A DNA stretch of 64,000 nt from Pseudomonadota bacterium (GTDB lineage: Bacteria > Pseudomonadota > Gammaproteobacteria > Steroidobacterales > Steroidobacteraceae): assembly GCA_018241425.1 (NCBI GenBank), contig JAFEDU010000001.1:434001-498000 (forward strand), in the 5' to 3' direction. The translations under genes were made by a program, and so were the position numbers. The notes below the pieces were generated by a model that saw only the letters and a list, made by a program, of their open reading frames with translations, was not told the DNA's origin and searched no databases. Below are positions 55,204-64,000 of this stretch, one piece after another (position 1 is the stretch's first letter; each line of letters opens with the position of its first letter).

Positions 55204-56091
55204 GTGAGCGAGGCGATTCTCGAAGTCCGCGACCTCGTGAAGCAGTACCCCTCGACCACCGCGGTCGCCGGCGTCTCCTTCGCCGTCCCCGAGGGAACCT
55301 GCTTCGGCCTCCTGGGCCCGAATGGCGCCGGCAAGACCACCACCATCGAGATCATGGAAGGCATCCTGCCGCCGACCTCGGGCGCGGTGCTGTATCGCGG
55401 TGAACCGATCGGCAGGCGTTTCCGCGAGGAAGCCGGGATCCTCTTCCAGAAGACCGCTTTGCAGGACTTCCTCACCGTCCGCCAGTGCATCACGCTGTTC
55501 CGGGGCCTCTACTCCCGCGGACTCGACGTCGAGGAAGTGATCCGCCAGTGCGCGCTGGAAAAGATCGCCGACCGTGACAGCCGCAAGCTCTCCGGCGGCC
55601 AGCAGCAGCGCCTGCTGCTGGCCCTGGCCCTCGTCAACGACCCGGCGATCCTGTTCCTCGATGAGCCGACGACCGGCCTCGACCCGCAGGCGCGACGCAG
55701 CTTCTGGGAACTGGTGCAGTCGATCAAGGCGCGCCGCAAGACCATCATCCTCACCACGCACTACATGGAGGAAGCCGAACTCCTGTGTGACGAGATCGCG
55801 ATCATGGACCGCGGTCGGCTGGTCACCCGGGGTGAGCCCCGGGCCCTGCTGCGGCAGCACTTCGCGGAGGTGATGCTGGAACTGCCGCGCCAGGAGTTCC
55901 CGGAATCGGCGCGCAGCCTGCCGCTTACGCTCATCGAGGGTCCCGAGCGCATCGAGATCAGCACCCATGACCTCGAGGGCACGCTCAAGCTGCTCCTCGA
56001 TGCGCACGTGCCGCTCACCCAGCTGCGCATCCGCCCGGCCAACCTCGAGGACCTGTTCCTGGAGCTCACCGGCACGGAGCTGCGCTCGTGA
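55204..56091 (+). CDS. ABC transporter ATP-binding protein (ABC-2 exporter)
   Basis: 295 residues from GTG at 55204; the frame is open further upstream but reads across the kynA start. Walker A GPNGAGKTTTIEIMEG, signature LSGGQQQRLLLALAL, Walker B AILFLDEPTTGLDPQ and H-loop ILTTHYMEEAELL are all present. The C-terminal extension (about 220-295) is of the CcmA/NodI/DrrA type that pairs with ABC-2 permeases. Its stop overlaps the permease start by 4 nt. Substrate unknown; drug, polysaccharide or lipid export is typical. Confidence 0.93.
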   Translation: MSEAILEVRDLVKQYPSTTAVAGVSFAVPEGTCFGLLGPNGAGKTTTIEIMEGILPPTSGAVLYRGEPIGRRFREEAGILFQKTALQDFLTVRQCITLFRGLYSRGLDVEEVIRQCALEKIADRDSRKLSGGQQQRLLLALALVNDPAILFLDEPTTGLDPQARRSFWELVQSIKARRKTIILTTHYMEEAELLCDEIAIMDRGRLVTRGEPRALLRQHFAEVMLELPRQEFPESARSLPLTLIEGPERIEISTHDLEGTLKLLLDAHVPLTQLRIRPANLEDLFLELTGTELRS

Positions 56092-57095
56092 TCGCGCGCC
56101 TGCTCGCGATCCTGCACGCGCGCAACCTCGAGTTCCTGCGCGACCGCGGCACCCTGCTCTTCACCACCCTCCTGCCGTTCCTGATCGTGGTCGGCATGGG
56201 GTTCGTGTTCAGCGGTCCGGAGCGGCCGCTGTTCAAGGTCGGCGTCGTCACCGCGCACTTCGAGAAGTCCCAGGACCCGTTCTTCGGCGAGCGTTACGTC
56301 GAGTTCGTCGCCGAGCCCGACAGCGCCACCGGGCTCACCAAGCTCATGCACCAGCAGGTGGACCTCCTGGTCGAGCTCGGCCAGCCGGTGCGCTACTGGG
56401 TCAACACGGACTCGCCCAAGGGTTACATCGCCGAGAAGCTGCTGCTCGCATCCCACCCGGATGCCGCGCGGCAGACCGTCACGGGCAAGGCCGTGCGCTA
56501 CGTCGACTGGCTGCTGCCCGGCATCCTCGGCATGAACATGATGTTCAGCTGCCTCCTCGGCGTGGGCTACGTCGTGGTCCGCTACCGCAAGAGCGGGTTC
56601 CTGAAGCGCCTGCACGCGACGCCGCTGACGGCCTTCGAATTCCTCAGCGCCCAGATCCTGTCGCGGCTATTCCTCATCACCTTCGTGACGCTCGTCCTGT
56701 ACATCGGGATCAGCCGCATCATCGGCTTCCACAATGCGGGCAGCCCCTGGCTCCTGGCGCTGGTCGCGCTCTTGGCCGCACTGTCGATGATCGCCCTGGG
56801 CCTCACCATCGCCGCCCGCTTCTCGAGCGAGGAACTGGTCGGGGGCCTCCTCAACCTGCTCACCTGGCCGATGATGCTCCTGTCGGGAATCTGGTTCTCG
56901 CTGGAGGGCTCGCCGAAATGGGTGCAGTGGGTTGCCCACCTGTTCCCGCTCACGCACGCCATCGATGCGGCGCGGGCGGTGATGCTGGACGGCGCGGGCA
57001 TTGCGACCATCGCCCCGAATCTTGTGTATCTTGCGGCGACGGCGCTCGGGTTCCTGGCCTTCGGGGCCTGGAGCTTCCGCTGGCGCATCGACTGA
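56088..57095 (+). CDS. ABC-2 type transporter permease
   Basis: 335 residues from GTG at 56088. A first helix (GTLLFTTLLPFLIVVGMGFV) is followed by a long periplasmic-type domain of about 120 residues and five C-terminal helices: GILGMNMMFSCLLGVGYVVV, SRLFLITFVTLVLYIGISRI, LALVALLAALSMIALGLTIA, LLTWPMMLLSGIWFSLEG and a final helix near 305-325. The sequence FPLTHAIDAARAVML is the ABC-2 consensus. It forms one exporter with the ATPase encoded upstream. Confidence 0.93.
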   Translation: MIARLLAILHARNLEFLRDRGTLLFTTLLPFLIVVGMGFVFSGPERPLFKVGVVTAHFEKSQDPFFGERYVEFVAEPDSATGLTKLMHQQVDLLVELGQPVRYWVNTDSPKGYIAEKLLLASHPDAARQTVTGKAVRYVDWLLPGILGMNMMFSCLLGVGYVVVRYRKSGFLKRLHATPLTAFEFLSAQILSRLFLITFVTLVLYIGISRIIGFHNAGSPWLLALVALLAALSMIALGLTIAARFSSEELVGGLLNLLTWPMMLLSGIWFSLEGSPKWVQWVAHLFPLTHAIDAARAVMLDGAGIATIAPNLVYLAATALGFLAFGAWSFRWRID

Positions 57096-57119
57096 CCCTT
57101 CGAACCCCCGGAGTCCCGC

Positions 57120-58142
57120 GTGCAGTTCCTGAGTGACAACACCGCGACCGCCTGCCCGGAGATCCTGGCGGCCCTGGCAGCGGCCAACCGCGGCCGCGTC
57201 CACAGCTACGGCGAGGACGAGTGGACCCAGCGGCTCGACAAGATGTTCTCGGCGCTGTTCGACATCGAGGTCAGGAGCTTCGCGGTCGCCACCGGCACCG
57301 CGGCCAACTCCCTCGGGCTTGCCACCCTCGCGCCGCCCTATGGCGCGATCTTCGCGCACCAGGAAGCGCATATCGAGACCGACGAGTGCGGCGCCCCTGC
57401 GTTCTTCTCCGGGGGCGCGCAGCTGGCGCTCGTCCCCGGTGAGCACGGGCGCCTGAGCCCGGAAGGCTTCGCCCGCGCCCTCGCCGACCACCCGTCCGTC
57501 AACGTCGGGCTCCACAGCGTCCAGCCCGCGGCACTGTCGCTGACGCAGATGACCGAGCTCGGGACCGTGTACCGCGCCGCAGACCTCAAGCAGCTGTGCG
57601 AGCTCGCCCACGGGCGCGGACTCAAGGTGCAGATGGACGGGGCGCGCTTCGCCAACGCGGTAGCACACCTGAACTGCCACCCGGCCGACATCACCTGGCG
57701 CGCGGGCATCGACGTGCTGTCCTTCGGTGCGACCAAGAACGGCGCCCTCGGGGCCGAGGCGGTGGTGTTCTTCGACCCTGCGCTGGTGCGCGACTTCGAG
57801 CTGCGCCGCAAGCGCGCCGGGCACCTCTTCTCCAAGTCGCGCTTCATCGCCGCCCAGCTCGTGGGCTACCTCGAGAACGACCTGTGGCTGCGCAACGCGC
57901 GGCGCACCAACGGGCTTGCCCAGCGCCTCGCCAAGGCCGCCGGCGCCTCGCTCCTGCACCCGGTGGAGGGCAACGAGCTGTTCCTCGCCCTCGGCGTGGA
58001 GCGCCGCGAGGCCCTGCGCGCCCAGGGCTTCGAGTTCTACGACTGGGGCCCGCCGCACCGGGGTGAGGCGCGCCTGGTGGTCTGCTGGGACCAGCCCGAG
58101 GCCGAGGTCGACGCCCTGGCCGGGGCGCTGGCGCGCCTGTAG
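57120..58142 (+). CDS. ltaE: Low-specificity threonine aldolase
   Basis: 340 residues from GTG at 57120. This PLP enzyme cleaves threonine and allo-threonine to glycine and acetaldehyde. The start FLSDNTATACPEILAALAAA, the substrate region VHSYGEDEWTQRLDKMF, the PLP-binding QMDGARFANAVAHLN and the Schiff-base Lys in SFGATKNGALGAEAVVF match the beta-eliminating lyase fold. It resembles the bacterial type of about 340 residues. It follows the ABC genes by 25 nt but is probably unrelated to them. Confidence 0.93.
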   Translation: MQFLSDNTATACPEILAALAAANRGRVHSYGEDEWTQRLDKMFSALFDIEVRSFAVATGTAANSLGLATLAPPYGAIFAHQEAHIETDECGAPAFFSGGAQLALVPGEHGRLSPEGFARALADHPSVNVGLHSVQPAALSLTQMTELGTVYRAADLKQLCELAHGRGLKVQMDGARFANAVAHLNCHPADITWRAGIDVLSFGATKNGALGAEAVVFFDPALVRDFELRRKRAGHLFSKSRFIAAQLVGYLENDLWLRNARRTNGLAQRLAKAAGASLLHPVEGNELFLALGVERREALRAQGFEFYDWGPPHRGEARLVVCWDQPEAEVDALAGALARL

Positions 58143-58158
58143 CGGGCCGCAGGGGCCT

Positions 58159-59337
58159 TCAGGACGCTCTGAGGCTCGCCGTCACCGGCAGGCGTGCCGC
58201 CCGCAGGGCGGGCAGGAAGCCGCCCACCATGCCGATCAGCAGCGCGATCACGAGCCCGCGCACCACGAGCTCGGGGGTCACCTTGAAGCTGAAGACCACC
58301 TGGGTGAAGTTCTGGCCGAGGGTCGAGACCGACAGGTTGTTGAACAGCAGGTAGGCGATCAGCGCCCCCGCGATCCCGCCCACGAGCGCGAGGATCAGCG
58401 ACTCGATCATCACCGAGACCAGCACCGGGAAGCCCCCGAAGCCTAAGGCCCGCAGCGTCGCGATCTCCTTGCCGCGGGTCGCCACCGCCGCGTACATGCT
58501 GTTCAGGGCGGCGAAGACCGCGCCCAGTCCCATGATCACCGTCACCACGCCGGCCAGCACCCCGATCGTCTTGCGGAACTGCTTGGTCTGGGCGCTGTAG
58601 TAGTCCTGCTCGCGCTGCACGTCGACGTTGACCCGCGGGTCGGCACCGAGCGCGGCCGAAAGGCGCTCGAAGCCGCCGGCTCCATCGAGGGCTGCGAGCA
58701 CCGAGCTCGAGCCGCTGCGGTTGAACGTGGTGCGCGCCACGTTGATGTCGGTCCACAGCTCGCTGTCGTGGGCGTCGCCGGACCTGAACTCCCCGACCAC
58801 GGTCCAGTCCGAGCCGCGCATGCGCACCGTCTTGCCGATCTCGGCCCCCTGGAACTGCTGCAGTACGCCGCTGCCGACGATCAGCTCGCGCAGCCCGGGG
58901 GTGAAGGTGCGCCCGTTCACGATCTTCAGCTGCGGGCGCAGCGCGAGCGCGGCCGGGTCGACGCCGCGCACGGTGATGTTGGCGCCGTTGGCCGTGTCGT
59001 CCTTGCGCACAAGTTCCGCGATCACCACCATCTCGGCCGAGGCCTGGGGCTGGCCGTCGGGACCCGTGGCGATGCCCGGCGCCTGCTTGATGAGGTCGGT
59101 CTGTTCCCGGTCGAGGCCGGAGTTGATCTCGGTCTGCGATCCGCCCCGCATGATGATCACCGCATCGGTGCGGCCGGTGGCCTTGAGCGTGGTCGCAAAA
59201 CCGGCCGCCATTGCAAGGAGCGCCGTGAACACCGCGACCACGCCGGCGAGCCCGATGACGATGACCAGCGAGGTGGTCCAGCGCTCGGGGATGCTGCGCA
59301 GGTTGAGTGCGGTTATGGCGAGGGCCTGGCGCAGCAT
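58159..59337 (-). CDS. ABC transporter permease, FtsX/MacB type (second permease)
   Basis: 392 residues. An N-terminal helix (SLVIVIGLAGVVAVFTALLA) is followed by a MacB-like periplasmic core (IVNGRTFTPGLRELIVGSGV) and three C-terminal helices of the FtsX domain (AGVVTVIMGLGAVFAALNSM, GFPVLVSVMIESLILALVGG, VVRGLVIALLIGMVGGFLPA). It lacks a fused ATPase. It is the last gene of a four-gene minus-strand unit with an adaptor, a LolD-like ATPase and another permease. Together they look like a heterodimeric MacAB-like exporter. Confidence 0.9.
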   Translation of the reverse strand: MLRQALAITALNLRSIPERWTTSLVIVIGLAGVVAVFTALLAMAAGFATTLKATGRTDAVIIMRGGSQTEINSGLDREQTDLIKQAPGIATGPDGQPQASAEMVVIAELVRKDDTANGANITVRGVDPAALALRPQLKIVNGRTFTPGLRELIVGSGVLQQFQGAEIGKTVRMRGSDWTVVGEFRSGDAHDSELWTDINVARTTFNRSGSSSVLAALDGAGGFERLSAALGADPRVNVDVQREQDYYSAQTKQFRKTIGVLAGVVTVIMGLGAVFAALNSMYAAVATRGKEIATLRALGFGGFPVLVSVMIESLILALVGGIAGALIAYLLFNNLSVSTLGQNFTQVVFSFKVTPELVVRGLVIALLIGMVGGFLPALRAARLPVTASLRAS

Positions 59338-59359
59338 GGGGTGATCTCCGGGTGAGCCT

Positions 59360-60517
59360 TCAACGTCCGGCCAGTGCGTCGACGATCTTCAGGCGCCGGG
59401 CCCGCAGCGCCGGCAGCACGCCAACCGCCAGGCTCATGAGCAGCATCGCGGCGACCCCGATGAGCCACACCCGCCAGTCGACGGCGAGCTGGAACTGGTT
59501 GCCCGTGGCGCGGCCAACACCGGCGCCCGCGAGCGTCGCCAGCACCATGCCCACCAGTCCCCCGAACAGGCACAGCGCGAGCGCCTCGGCGAGCACGAAG
59601 CCGAGCACGCTGCCGTCGGAGAAGCCCAGCGTCTTCAGCACCGCAAGCTCCGGGATGCGCTCGCGCACGCTCTGCGCCATGGTGTTGCCCACGACCAGGA
59701 GCAGGGTGAAGAACACCGCGAACAGGATCCAGCGCACGATCAGGCCGATGTCCCCGATCTGCTTGATGAAGCCGACGTTGAATTCCTTCTCCGTCTGGGT
59801 CTTGGTCTCATCCGGGGAGTTCTCGAACATCGTGTCGATGGTCCTGGCGACCTCGGCCGCCCGGGTGCTGTCGGTGAGCTTCAGGATGTAGAAGTTCACC
59901 CGGCCGCGCCCGAAGAGGTTCGCCTCGTCGAAGTAGGCGTAGTTGATGAACGCCTGGCCGGTGCGCTTCTGGGTGTCCTCGTCCTTGCCGTCGAAGATCC
60001 CCACCAGGTCGAACTCCCAGGACTTGCTGTTGTTCTTCTGCGGGTAGATGTTGGAGGAGATCGGGACCTTCTGGCCGACCTTCCAGCCGTACTGGTCGGC
60101 CATCTGGCGGCCGGCGATCATGCTGGTGCGGATGCGGGCGAAGTTCGCCCACTGCTCATCGCCCATCACGTACTCGGGATAGACGTCGCGCTGCCGCGCC
60201 GGGTCGGTGGCGAACACCACGAGCGGCGTGTTGGTCTGCCAGAGACCCCCGAACCACTGCGAGTACTGCACCCGGGCGACCCCGGGGATTGCCTCGAGCT
60301 TCGGCAGCATGCTGATCGGCAGCGGCTGGGTGAACGAGACGCGCGCCTGCGTGATCAGCCGGGTCGCCCCCACGTAGTCCTCGCCCGCGTCGAACATCGT
60401 GGTGATCGACTGCAGCAGGCCGAACAGCAGGAACGCCATGATCACCGACAGGAGCGTCAGCGCCGTGCGGGTGCGCTTGCGGAAGAGGTTCGCGATCACG
60501 AAGCCGCTGCGGGTCAT
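59360..60517 (-). CDS. ABC transporter permease, FtsX/MacB type (first permease)
   Basis: 385 residues. The N-terminus [20 protein letters not shown], then [20 protein letters not shown], is followed by a periplasmic domain of about 200 residues and the FtsX-type membrane block ([60 protein letters not shown]). It differs clearly from the second permease, so the pair likely forms a heterodimer. It is separated by 22 nt from both neighbours, in line with one operon. Confidence 0.9.
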   Translation of the reverse strand: MTRSGFVIANLFRKRTRTALTLLSVIMAFLLFGLLQSITTMFDAGEDYVGATRLITQARVSFTQPLPISMLPKLEAIPGVARVQYSQWFGGLWQTNTPLVVFATDPARQRDVYPEYVMGDEQWANFARIRTSMIAGRQMADQYGWKVGQKVPISSNIYPQKNNSKSWEFDLVGIFDGKDEDTQKRTGQAFINYAYFDEANLFGRGRVNFYILKLTDSTRAAEVARTIDTMFENSPDETKTQTEKEFNVGFIKQIGDIGLIVRWILFAVFFTLLLVVGNTMAQSVRERIPELAVLKTLGFSDGSVLGFVLAEALALCLFGGLVGMVLATLAGAGVGRATGNQFQLAVDWRVWLIGVAAMLLMSLAVGVLPALRARRLKIVDALAGR

Positions 60518-60538
60518 GGCACGGTCCTCGGGCGCGGG

Positions 60539-61225
60539 TCAGGCCGCCTGCTCGAGCAGCTGGCCCTTTTCCAGGTGCAGCGTGCGCCGGGCGAACCCGG
60601 CGGCCTTCGGGTCGTGGGTCACCATGACGATGGTCTTGCCATGCTCGCGGTTCAGCACCTGGAGCAGGCCCAGGATCTCGTCCGCGGTCTTGCGGTCGAG
60701 GTCCCCGGTCGGCTCGTCGCACACCAGCAGCTGCGGGTCCGAGACCAGCGCCCGCGCGATCGCCACGCGCTGCTCCTGGCCGCCGGAGAGCTCGCGCGGC
60801 TTGTGCTTGGCGCGGTCGGCGAGGCCGACCACCTGCAGCGCGATGGCGGCGTTCTTGCGGCGCTGCGCCGCGGACAGCTTGGTGAGCAGCAGCGGCAGCT
60901 CCACGTTGGCCTCCGCGGTCAGCACCGGCATCAGGTTGTAGAACTGGAAGACGAAGCCCACGTTGTGCGCCCGCCAGCGCGCAAGCTCCCCGCTGGAGAG
61001 CCGGTCGATGCGCTGCCCGGCCACGGTCACCTCGCCTGCGGTCGGCTGGTCGAGGCCGCCGATGAGGTTGAGGAGCGTCGTCTTGCCGGACCCCGAGGGG
61101 CCCATCAGGGCCACGAAGTCCCCGCGCGGAATGGCAAGCGTCAGCCCGTGCAGTACTTCGACCTGCTGGCGGCCGCGCGTGTAGACCTTCGTGACGTTCC
61201 GGATCTCGACCATCGGTTCGCTCAT
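60539..61225 (-). CDS. ABC transporter ATP-binding protein, LolD/MacB type
   Basis: 228 residues from ATG at 61225. Walker [19 protein letters not shown], the MacB/LolD-typical [20 protein letters not shown], signature [16 protein letters not shown], Walker [13 protein letters not shown] and H-loop [11 protein letters not shown] are present. It would power the two FtsX-type permeases downstream. The signature has E in place of the commoner Q/R (SGGQEQ), as in many LolD-group proteins. Confidence 0.94.
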   Translation of the reverse strand: MSEPMVEIRNVTKVYTRGRQQVEVLHGLTLAIPRGDFVALMGPSGSGKTTLLNLIGGLDQPTAGEVTVAGQRIDRLSSGELARWRAHNVGFVFQFYNLMPVLTAEANVELPLLLTKLSAAQRRKNAAIALQVVGLADRAKHKPRELSGGQEQRVAIARALVSDPQLLVCDEPTGDLDRKTADEILGLLQVLNREHGKTIVMVTHDPKAAGFARRTLHLEKGQLLEQAA

Positions 61226-61275
61226 GACTACCTCGGTGCGGACCGCTCGCGGGGAGGGTCCGCTCAATTGCGCCT

Positions 61276-62532
61276 TCAGGGCCCGGCGATCTTCGCCGCC
61301 ATGCCGTCCTTCAGATCCGCCGGCGGGTCGGTGATCACCGTATCGCCGGCCTTAAGTCCCGTAAGCACCTGCCGGTCCGCGCCCAGCGTGCCGCCCAGGG
61401 TCACCGCCTGGCGCCGGGCGTGCCCGTCGCTGAGCAGGTACACGACGTCCTGCGGCCCTTCCGTGCGGAGGCTGCCGGAAGGCACCAGGACCCCCGCGGG
61501 CGGGGCCGGCGTGCCGCTGTCCTGCGCCTTGTGCTCCTCGAGGAAGGATACGCGCACCCCCATGTCCGGCACGATGCGCCCGTCCTTGATATCGATCCCG
61601 ATGCGCACCTTGACCGTGGCCTTGGAGCGGTCCGCGGTCGGGATGATCGCGATCACGTGCGAGGGAATCTTCCAGTCCGGGTACGCGTTCAGCACCGACT
61701 CCACCGGCTGCCCGGGCTGCACGCGGTTGATGTAGGCCTCGTTGACGTCCACCTCGATCTCGAGGGAATCCATGTCGACGATGGTGCCGATGCCGGTGCG
61801 CGTGAAGCCTCCGCCGGCGGAGAACGGCGAGACGATCTCGCCCACCTGGGCGGCCTTGGCGATGATCACGCCGGTGAACGGCGCCCGGATGGTGCAGTAG
61901 TCCAGCTGGACCTGCGCGGAGCGCACGTTGGCCTGGGCAAGGTCGATCTGTTTCTTCTGGCTCTGCACCTGCGCGGTCTGGGACTCGACCTGGGTGCGCG
62001 CCTGCTCGAGCGCCTGCTCGGACACGAGCTTGCGCGGGATCAGGTCCTCGTCGCGCTTGAGGTCGCGGATGTTCTGCGCGAGCTGCGCCTGGTACTGCGT
62101 CAGCAGCGCCTCGGCCGAGTTGGCCTGGGCCTGCGCCTGGGCGAGCGCCGCGCGCTGGGAGGTGTCGTCCAGGCGCGCCAGCACCTGCCCGAGCTTCACG
62201 TGGTCGCCCTCCTCGATCAGCACCGCGGTCAGGGTGCCGGTGATCTGCGCCGACACCGTGGCTTCGCGGCGCGCCGTCACGTATCCGGTCGCATCGAGCA
62301 CCGAGGCGCTGGCCGCGGCCGCACCCCCGGGCATGGGGCGCGCCGCCACGACGTGCACGGCGAGCGGCCGGGGCCGCAGCACCACGAAGGCCAGGGCCGC
62401 GAGCACCGCCACCACCGCGGCGACGATGATCAGCCAGCGATAGCGGCGCGAGGCCGGGACTTCGGGCTCGCGTTCCGTGCGGTCGATCCGCAGCTGCGCG
62501 AGGAGCGCTTTGTTGTCGGGTTCCGGGGACAT
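61276..62532 (-). CDS. Periplasmic adaptor (HlyD/MacA-like membrane fusion protein)
   Basis: 418 residues from ATG at 62532; the longer frame upstream reads through an intergenic stretch and another gene. One N-terminal anchor helix (RWLIIVAAVVAVLAALAFVV) is followed by a lipoyl-like half (TGTLTAVLIEEGDHVKLGQV), a coiled-coil hairpin of about 100 residues (AQAQANSAEALLTQYQAQLA), the second lipoyl half (LDYCTIRAPFTGVIIAKAAQ) and beta domains. The arrangement is MacA-like. It leads the operon with the ATPase and two permeases. No outer-membrane factor is nearby, so TolC-type ducts would be shared. Confidence 0.92.
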   Translation of the reverse strand: MSPEPDNKALLAQLRIDRTEREPEVPASRRYRWLIIVAAVVAVLAALAFVVLRPRPLAVHVVAARPMPGGAAAASASVLDATGYVTARREATVSAQITGTLTAVLIEEGDHVKLGQVLARLDDTSQRAALAQAQAQANSAEALLTQYQAQLAQNIRDLKRDEDLIPRKLVSEQALEQARTQVESQTAQVQSQKKQIDLAQANVRSAQVQLDYCTIRAPFTGVIIAKAAQVGEIVSPFSAGGGFTRTGIGTIVDMDSLEIEVDVNEAYINRVQPGQPVESVLNAYPDWKIPSHVIAIIPTADRSKATVKVRIGIDIKDGRIVPDMGVRVSFLEEHKAQDSGTPAPPAGVLVPSGSLRTEGPQDVVYLLSDGHARRQAVTLGGTLGADRQVLTGLKAGDTVITDPPADLKDGMAAKIAGP

Positions 62533-62653
62533 CCGGCTTGGGTGGTGCGCGTGCGACGGCGCGCAAGATAACACAGCCCCGCCACCGGCCCGATGACGCT
62601 GCGGTTTGTACAGTTCGATACCCCCGCAGGGGCTGTGCGGGGCGCCGCGGGCC

Positions 62654-63430
62654 TCAGCCGGCGGTGAGCTTGCCCAGGAGCCGGCGCGCCTCGGCGTAGT
62701 CAGGGACGAGGAGCAGCGCGTGCTCGAGGGCGTCGCGGGCGCCGGCACCGTCGCCGTGGTCCATGAGGTCCCGGCCCAGCAGCAGGTAGGCCTCCGCGGC
62801 GCCCCAGCCCGGCAGCGGCGTGGGCCCCTCGCGCTCGGCCTCGAACGCGGCGACCGCGCGCTTAAGTTCAGCGAGCGCCCGCTCGTGGATGGGGCCGGCA
62901 CCCGCATGCAGGTAATCGGTGAGTGCCTGCGCGAAGAGCGCCCGGGGGTTGCGCGGGGCGAGCCCGAGCGCCCGCGCCGCGTCCCTGGCCGGGCTCGGAC
63001 CGGTGAAGGGTACGTGCAGCCCACCGGCCGGGGTGGCCGCGCATGCGGCGCGCAGCGCGTAGCCTTCGGCGAAATCCGGCTGCGAGCTCAGCACCGGCTC
63101 CAGTTCGCGCACGCACTGCTGCAGGTAGTCGCCCACCGAGGGGCCCTTGCCGGTGCCCTGCCGCGGCGCGAGCTGGGCCTCGCGCCAGGCCGCGAGCGCC
63201 GAGAAGTAGGCGCGCAGGCGGTCGTGCGACTCGCTCTGGGCAAGCGCTGCGACGACCGACTTCAGCGCCCGCACATCCTCGGTGTAGAACGCGTACTGGA
63301 TGCGGGCCTCGTAGTCGCGCCACTCGGTGTCGTCGGCCGTGGCGGCCGCGCAGGCGAGTGCCAGGGCCAGCGCCACCAGGACCCCGCGCGATCCGCGAAT
63401 CGAGCTGCGGCGCGGCACGTGCTTCTCCAT
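62654..63430 (-). CDS. Exported TPR-repeat protein
   Basis: 258 residues from ATG at 63430. An N-terminal signal peptide (GVLVALALALACAAATADD) follows a basic start. Helical repeats typical of TPRs occur at several places: ALKSVVAALAQSESHDRLRA, GAAEAYLLLGRDLMDHGDGA and DALEHALLLVPDYAEARRLL. No catalytic motif. Such proteins act as scaffolds; its partner is unknown. It is divergent from tatD, separated by 17 nt. Confidence 0.75.
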   Translation of the reverse strand: MEKHVPRRSSIRGSRGVLVALALALACAAATADDTEWRDYEARIQYAFYTEDVRALKSVVAALAQSESHDRLRAYFSALAAWREAQLAPRQGTGKGPSVGDYLQQCVRELEPVLSSQPDFAEGYALRAACAATPAGGLHVPFTGPSPARDAARALGLAPRNPRALFAQALTDYLHAGAGPIHERALAELKRAVAAFEAEREGPTPLPGWGAAEAYLLLGRDLMDHGDGAGARDALEHALLLVPDYAEARRLLGKLTAG

Positions 63431-63447
63431 CCGGTAAAATAGGGCCA

Positions 63448-64000
63448 ATGCCCACGGACCATAACACAGCCGGGCGCGACGGCACCGCCGCGGCGCTCAT
63501 CGACATCGGCATCAACCTGACCCACGACAGCTACGATGCGGACCGCGACGCCGTCATCGCTCGTGCGCAGGCGGCGGGCGTCGTCCAGATGCTGGTGACC
63601 GGCGCCACGCTCGAGGGCAGCGTGCAAGCCGTCGGCTACGCGCGCGCGCACCCCGCGGTCCTGTACGCCACCGCCGGCGTGCATCCGCACCACGCCACCG
63701 AGCTCACCGAGGCCCGGGTCGGGGAGCTGCGTGACCTTGCACGCGCGCGCGAGGTCGTGGCCGTCGGTGAGTGCGGGCTCGACTACTTCCGCGACTATTC
63801 GCCGCGGGCTGCCCAGCAGGCGGCCTTCCACCGCCAGCTTGCGCTGGCGCGGGAACTGGGTAAGCCCGTGTTCCTGCACCAGCGCGAGGCCCACGAGGAT
63901 TTCGTGTCCATCCTGCGCGAGCACGGCGCTGCGTGGCGCGGCGTTGCCCACTGCTTCACCGGGACGGCGGAGCAGCTCGAGGACTACCTGTCCCTCGGCC
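63448..64000 (+). CDS. tatD: TatD-family deoxyribonuclease, partial (3' end beyond window)
   Basis: The ORF runs from ATG at 63448 to the window edge, 184 residues. DIGINLTHDSYDADRDAVIA matches TatD itself (NLT in place of the HxH of YcfH-type paralogues). The metal ligands are visible in ATAGVHPHHA, AVGECGLDYFRDYSP, FLHQREAHEDF and AHCFTGTAEQLEDYL. TatD proteins are 3'-5' exonucleases acting on single-stranded DNA or RNA. The C-terminal third is outside the window. Confidence 0.93.
   Translation, partial: MPTDHNTAGRDGTAAALIDIGINLTHDSYDADRDAVIARAQAAGVVQMLVTGATLEGSVQAVGYARAHPAVLYATAGVHPHHATELTEARVGELRDLARAREVVAVGECGLDYFRDYSPRAAQQAAFHRQLALARELGKPVFLHQREAHEDFVSILREHGAAWRGVAHCFTGTAEQLEDYLSLG

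Overview
The window is high-GC DNA from a gammaproteobacterium. The signs are a tRNA-Gly(GCC) next to pgsA with uvrC nearby, an E. coli-like neighbourhood (icd, a PhoP/PhoQ-type pair, purB, nudJ, mnmA), class II DAHP synthase, NADP-type Icd, AcnA and FumC. A Xanthomonadales/Nevskiales-like lineage is my guess; nothing here fixes the genus.

Positions 1-19766 are the right-hand part of an integrative and conjugative element (ICE) inserted at the 3' end of tRNA-Gly(GCC). Its left end lies outside the window. A minus-strand operon (11760 to 1) encodes a VirB/VirD4 type IV secretion system in the order virB2-B3-B4-B5-B6-B7-B8-B9-B10-B11-virD4, followed by an LPD7/KfrB-domain protein cut by the window edge. 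The accessory and control part (11994-19831) holds a HEPN-like protein, two unknown genes, an XRE regulator, a FlhC-like activator with a 52-residue mini-paralogue, three coupled paralogues of DUF6502 type, a protein with two FlhD-like repeats, an AlpA-like regulator, an excisionase-type HTH gene and a tyrosine integrase whose 3' end runs into the tRNA. An exact 28-bp inverted repeat links the virB promoter region to the end of the FlhD-like gene, and GTTGC repeats lie in front of virB2. This suggests a FlhDC/SetCD/BisDC-style switch for transfer genes.

The chromosome resumes with tRNA-Gly and pgsA (19767-20538). A four-gene RND efflux operon of MdtABC-OMF type (20790-30064) lies between pgsA and uvrC. 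The minus-strand block 30070-35304 holds uvrC, a family 5 uracil-DNA glycosylase, icd and class II DAHP synthase. Next come a saccharopine dehydrogenase/aminoadipate-semialdehyde dehydrogenase pair (35450-38160), an orphan FecI/FecR pair (38327-39880), a PhoQ/PhoP-like two-component system with a PepSY protein (39893-42252), mazG and nudL (42317-43809), fumC (43816-45219), purB, a DUF7931-like gene, nudJ and mnmA (45310-49201).

The most striking locus is acnA (49266-53507): a complete aconitase A split by a 516-residue intein with two LAGLIDADG motifs, placed immediately before the third [4Fe-4S] cysteine ligand so that the C+1 splicing nucleophile becomes a cluster ligand. After it come a HAD phosphatase, tryptophan 2,3-dioxygenase, an ABC-2 exporter, a threonine aldolase, a MacAB-like ABC system split into two permeases, ATPase and adaptor, a TPR lipid-free periplasmic-type protein, and the start of tatD at the right edge.
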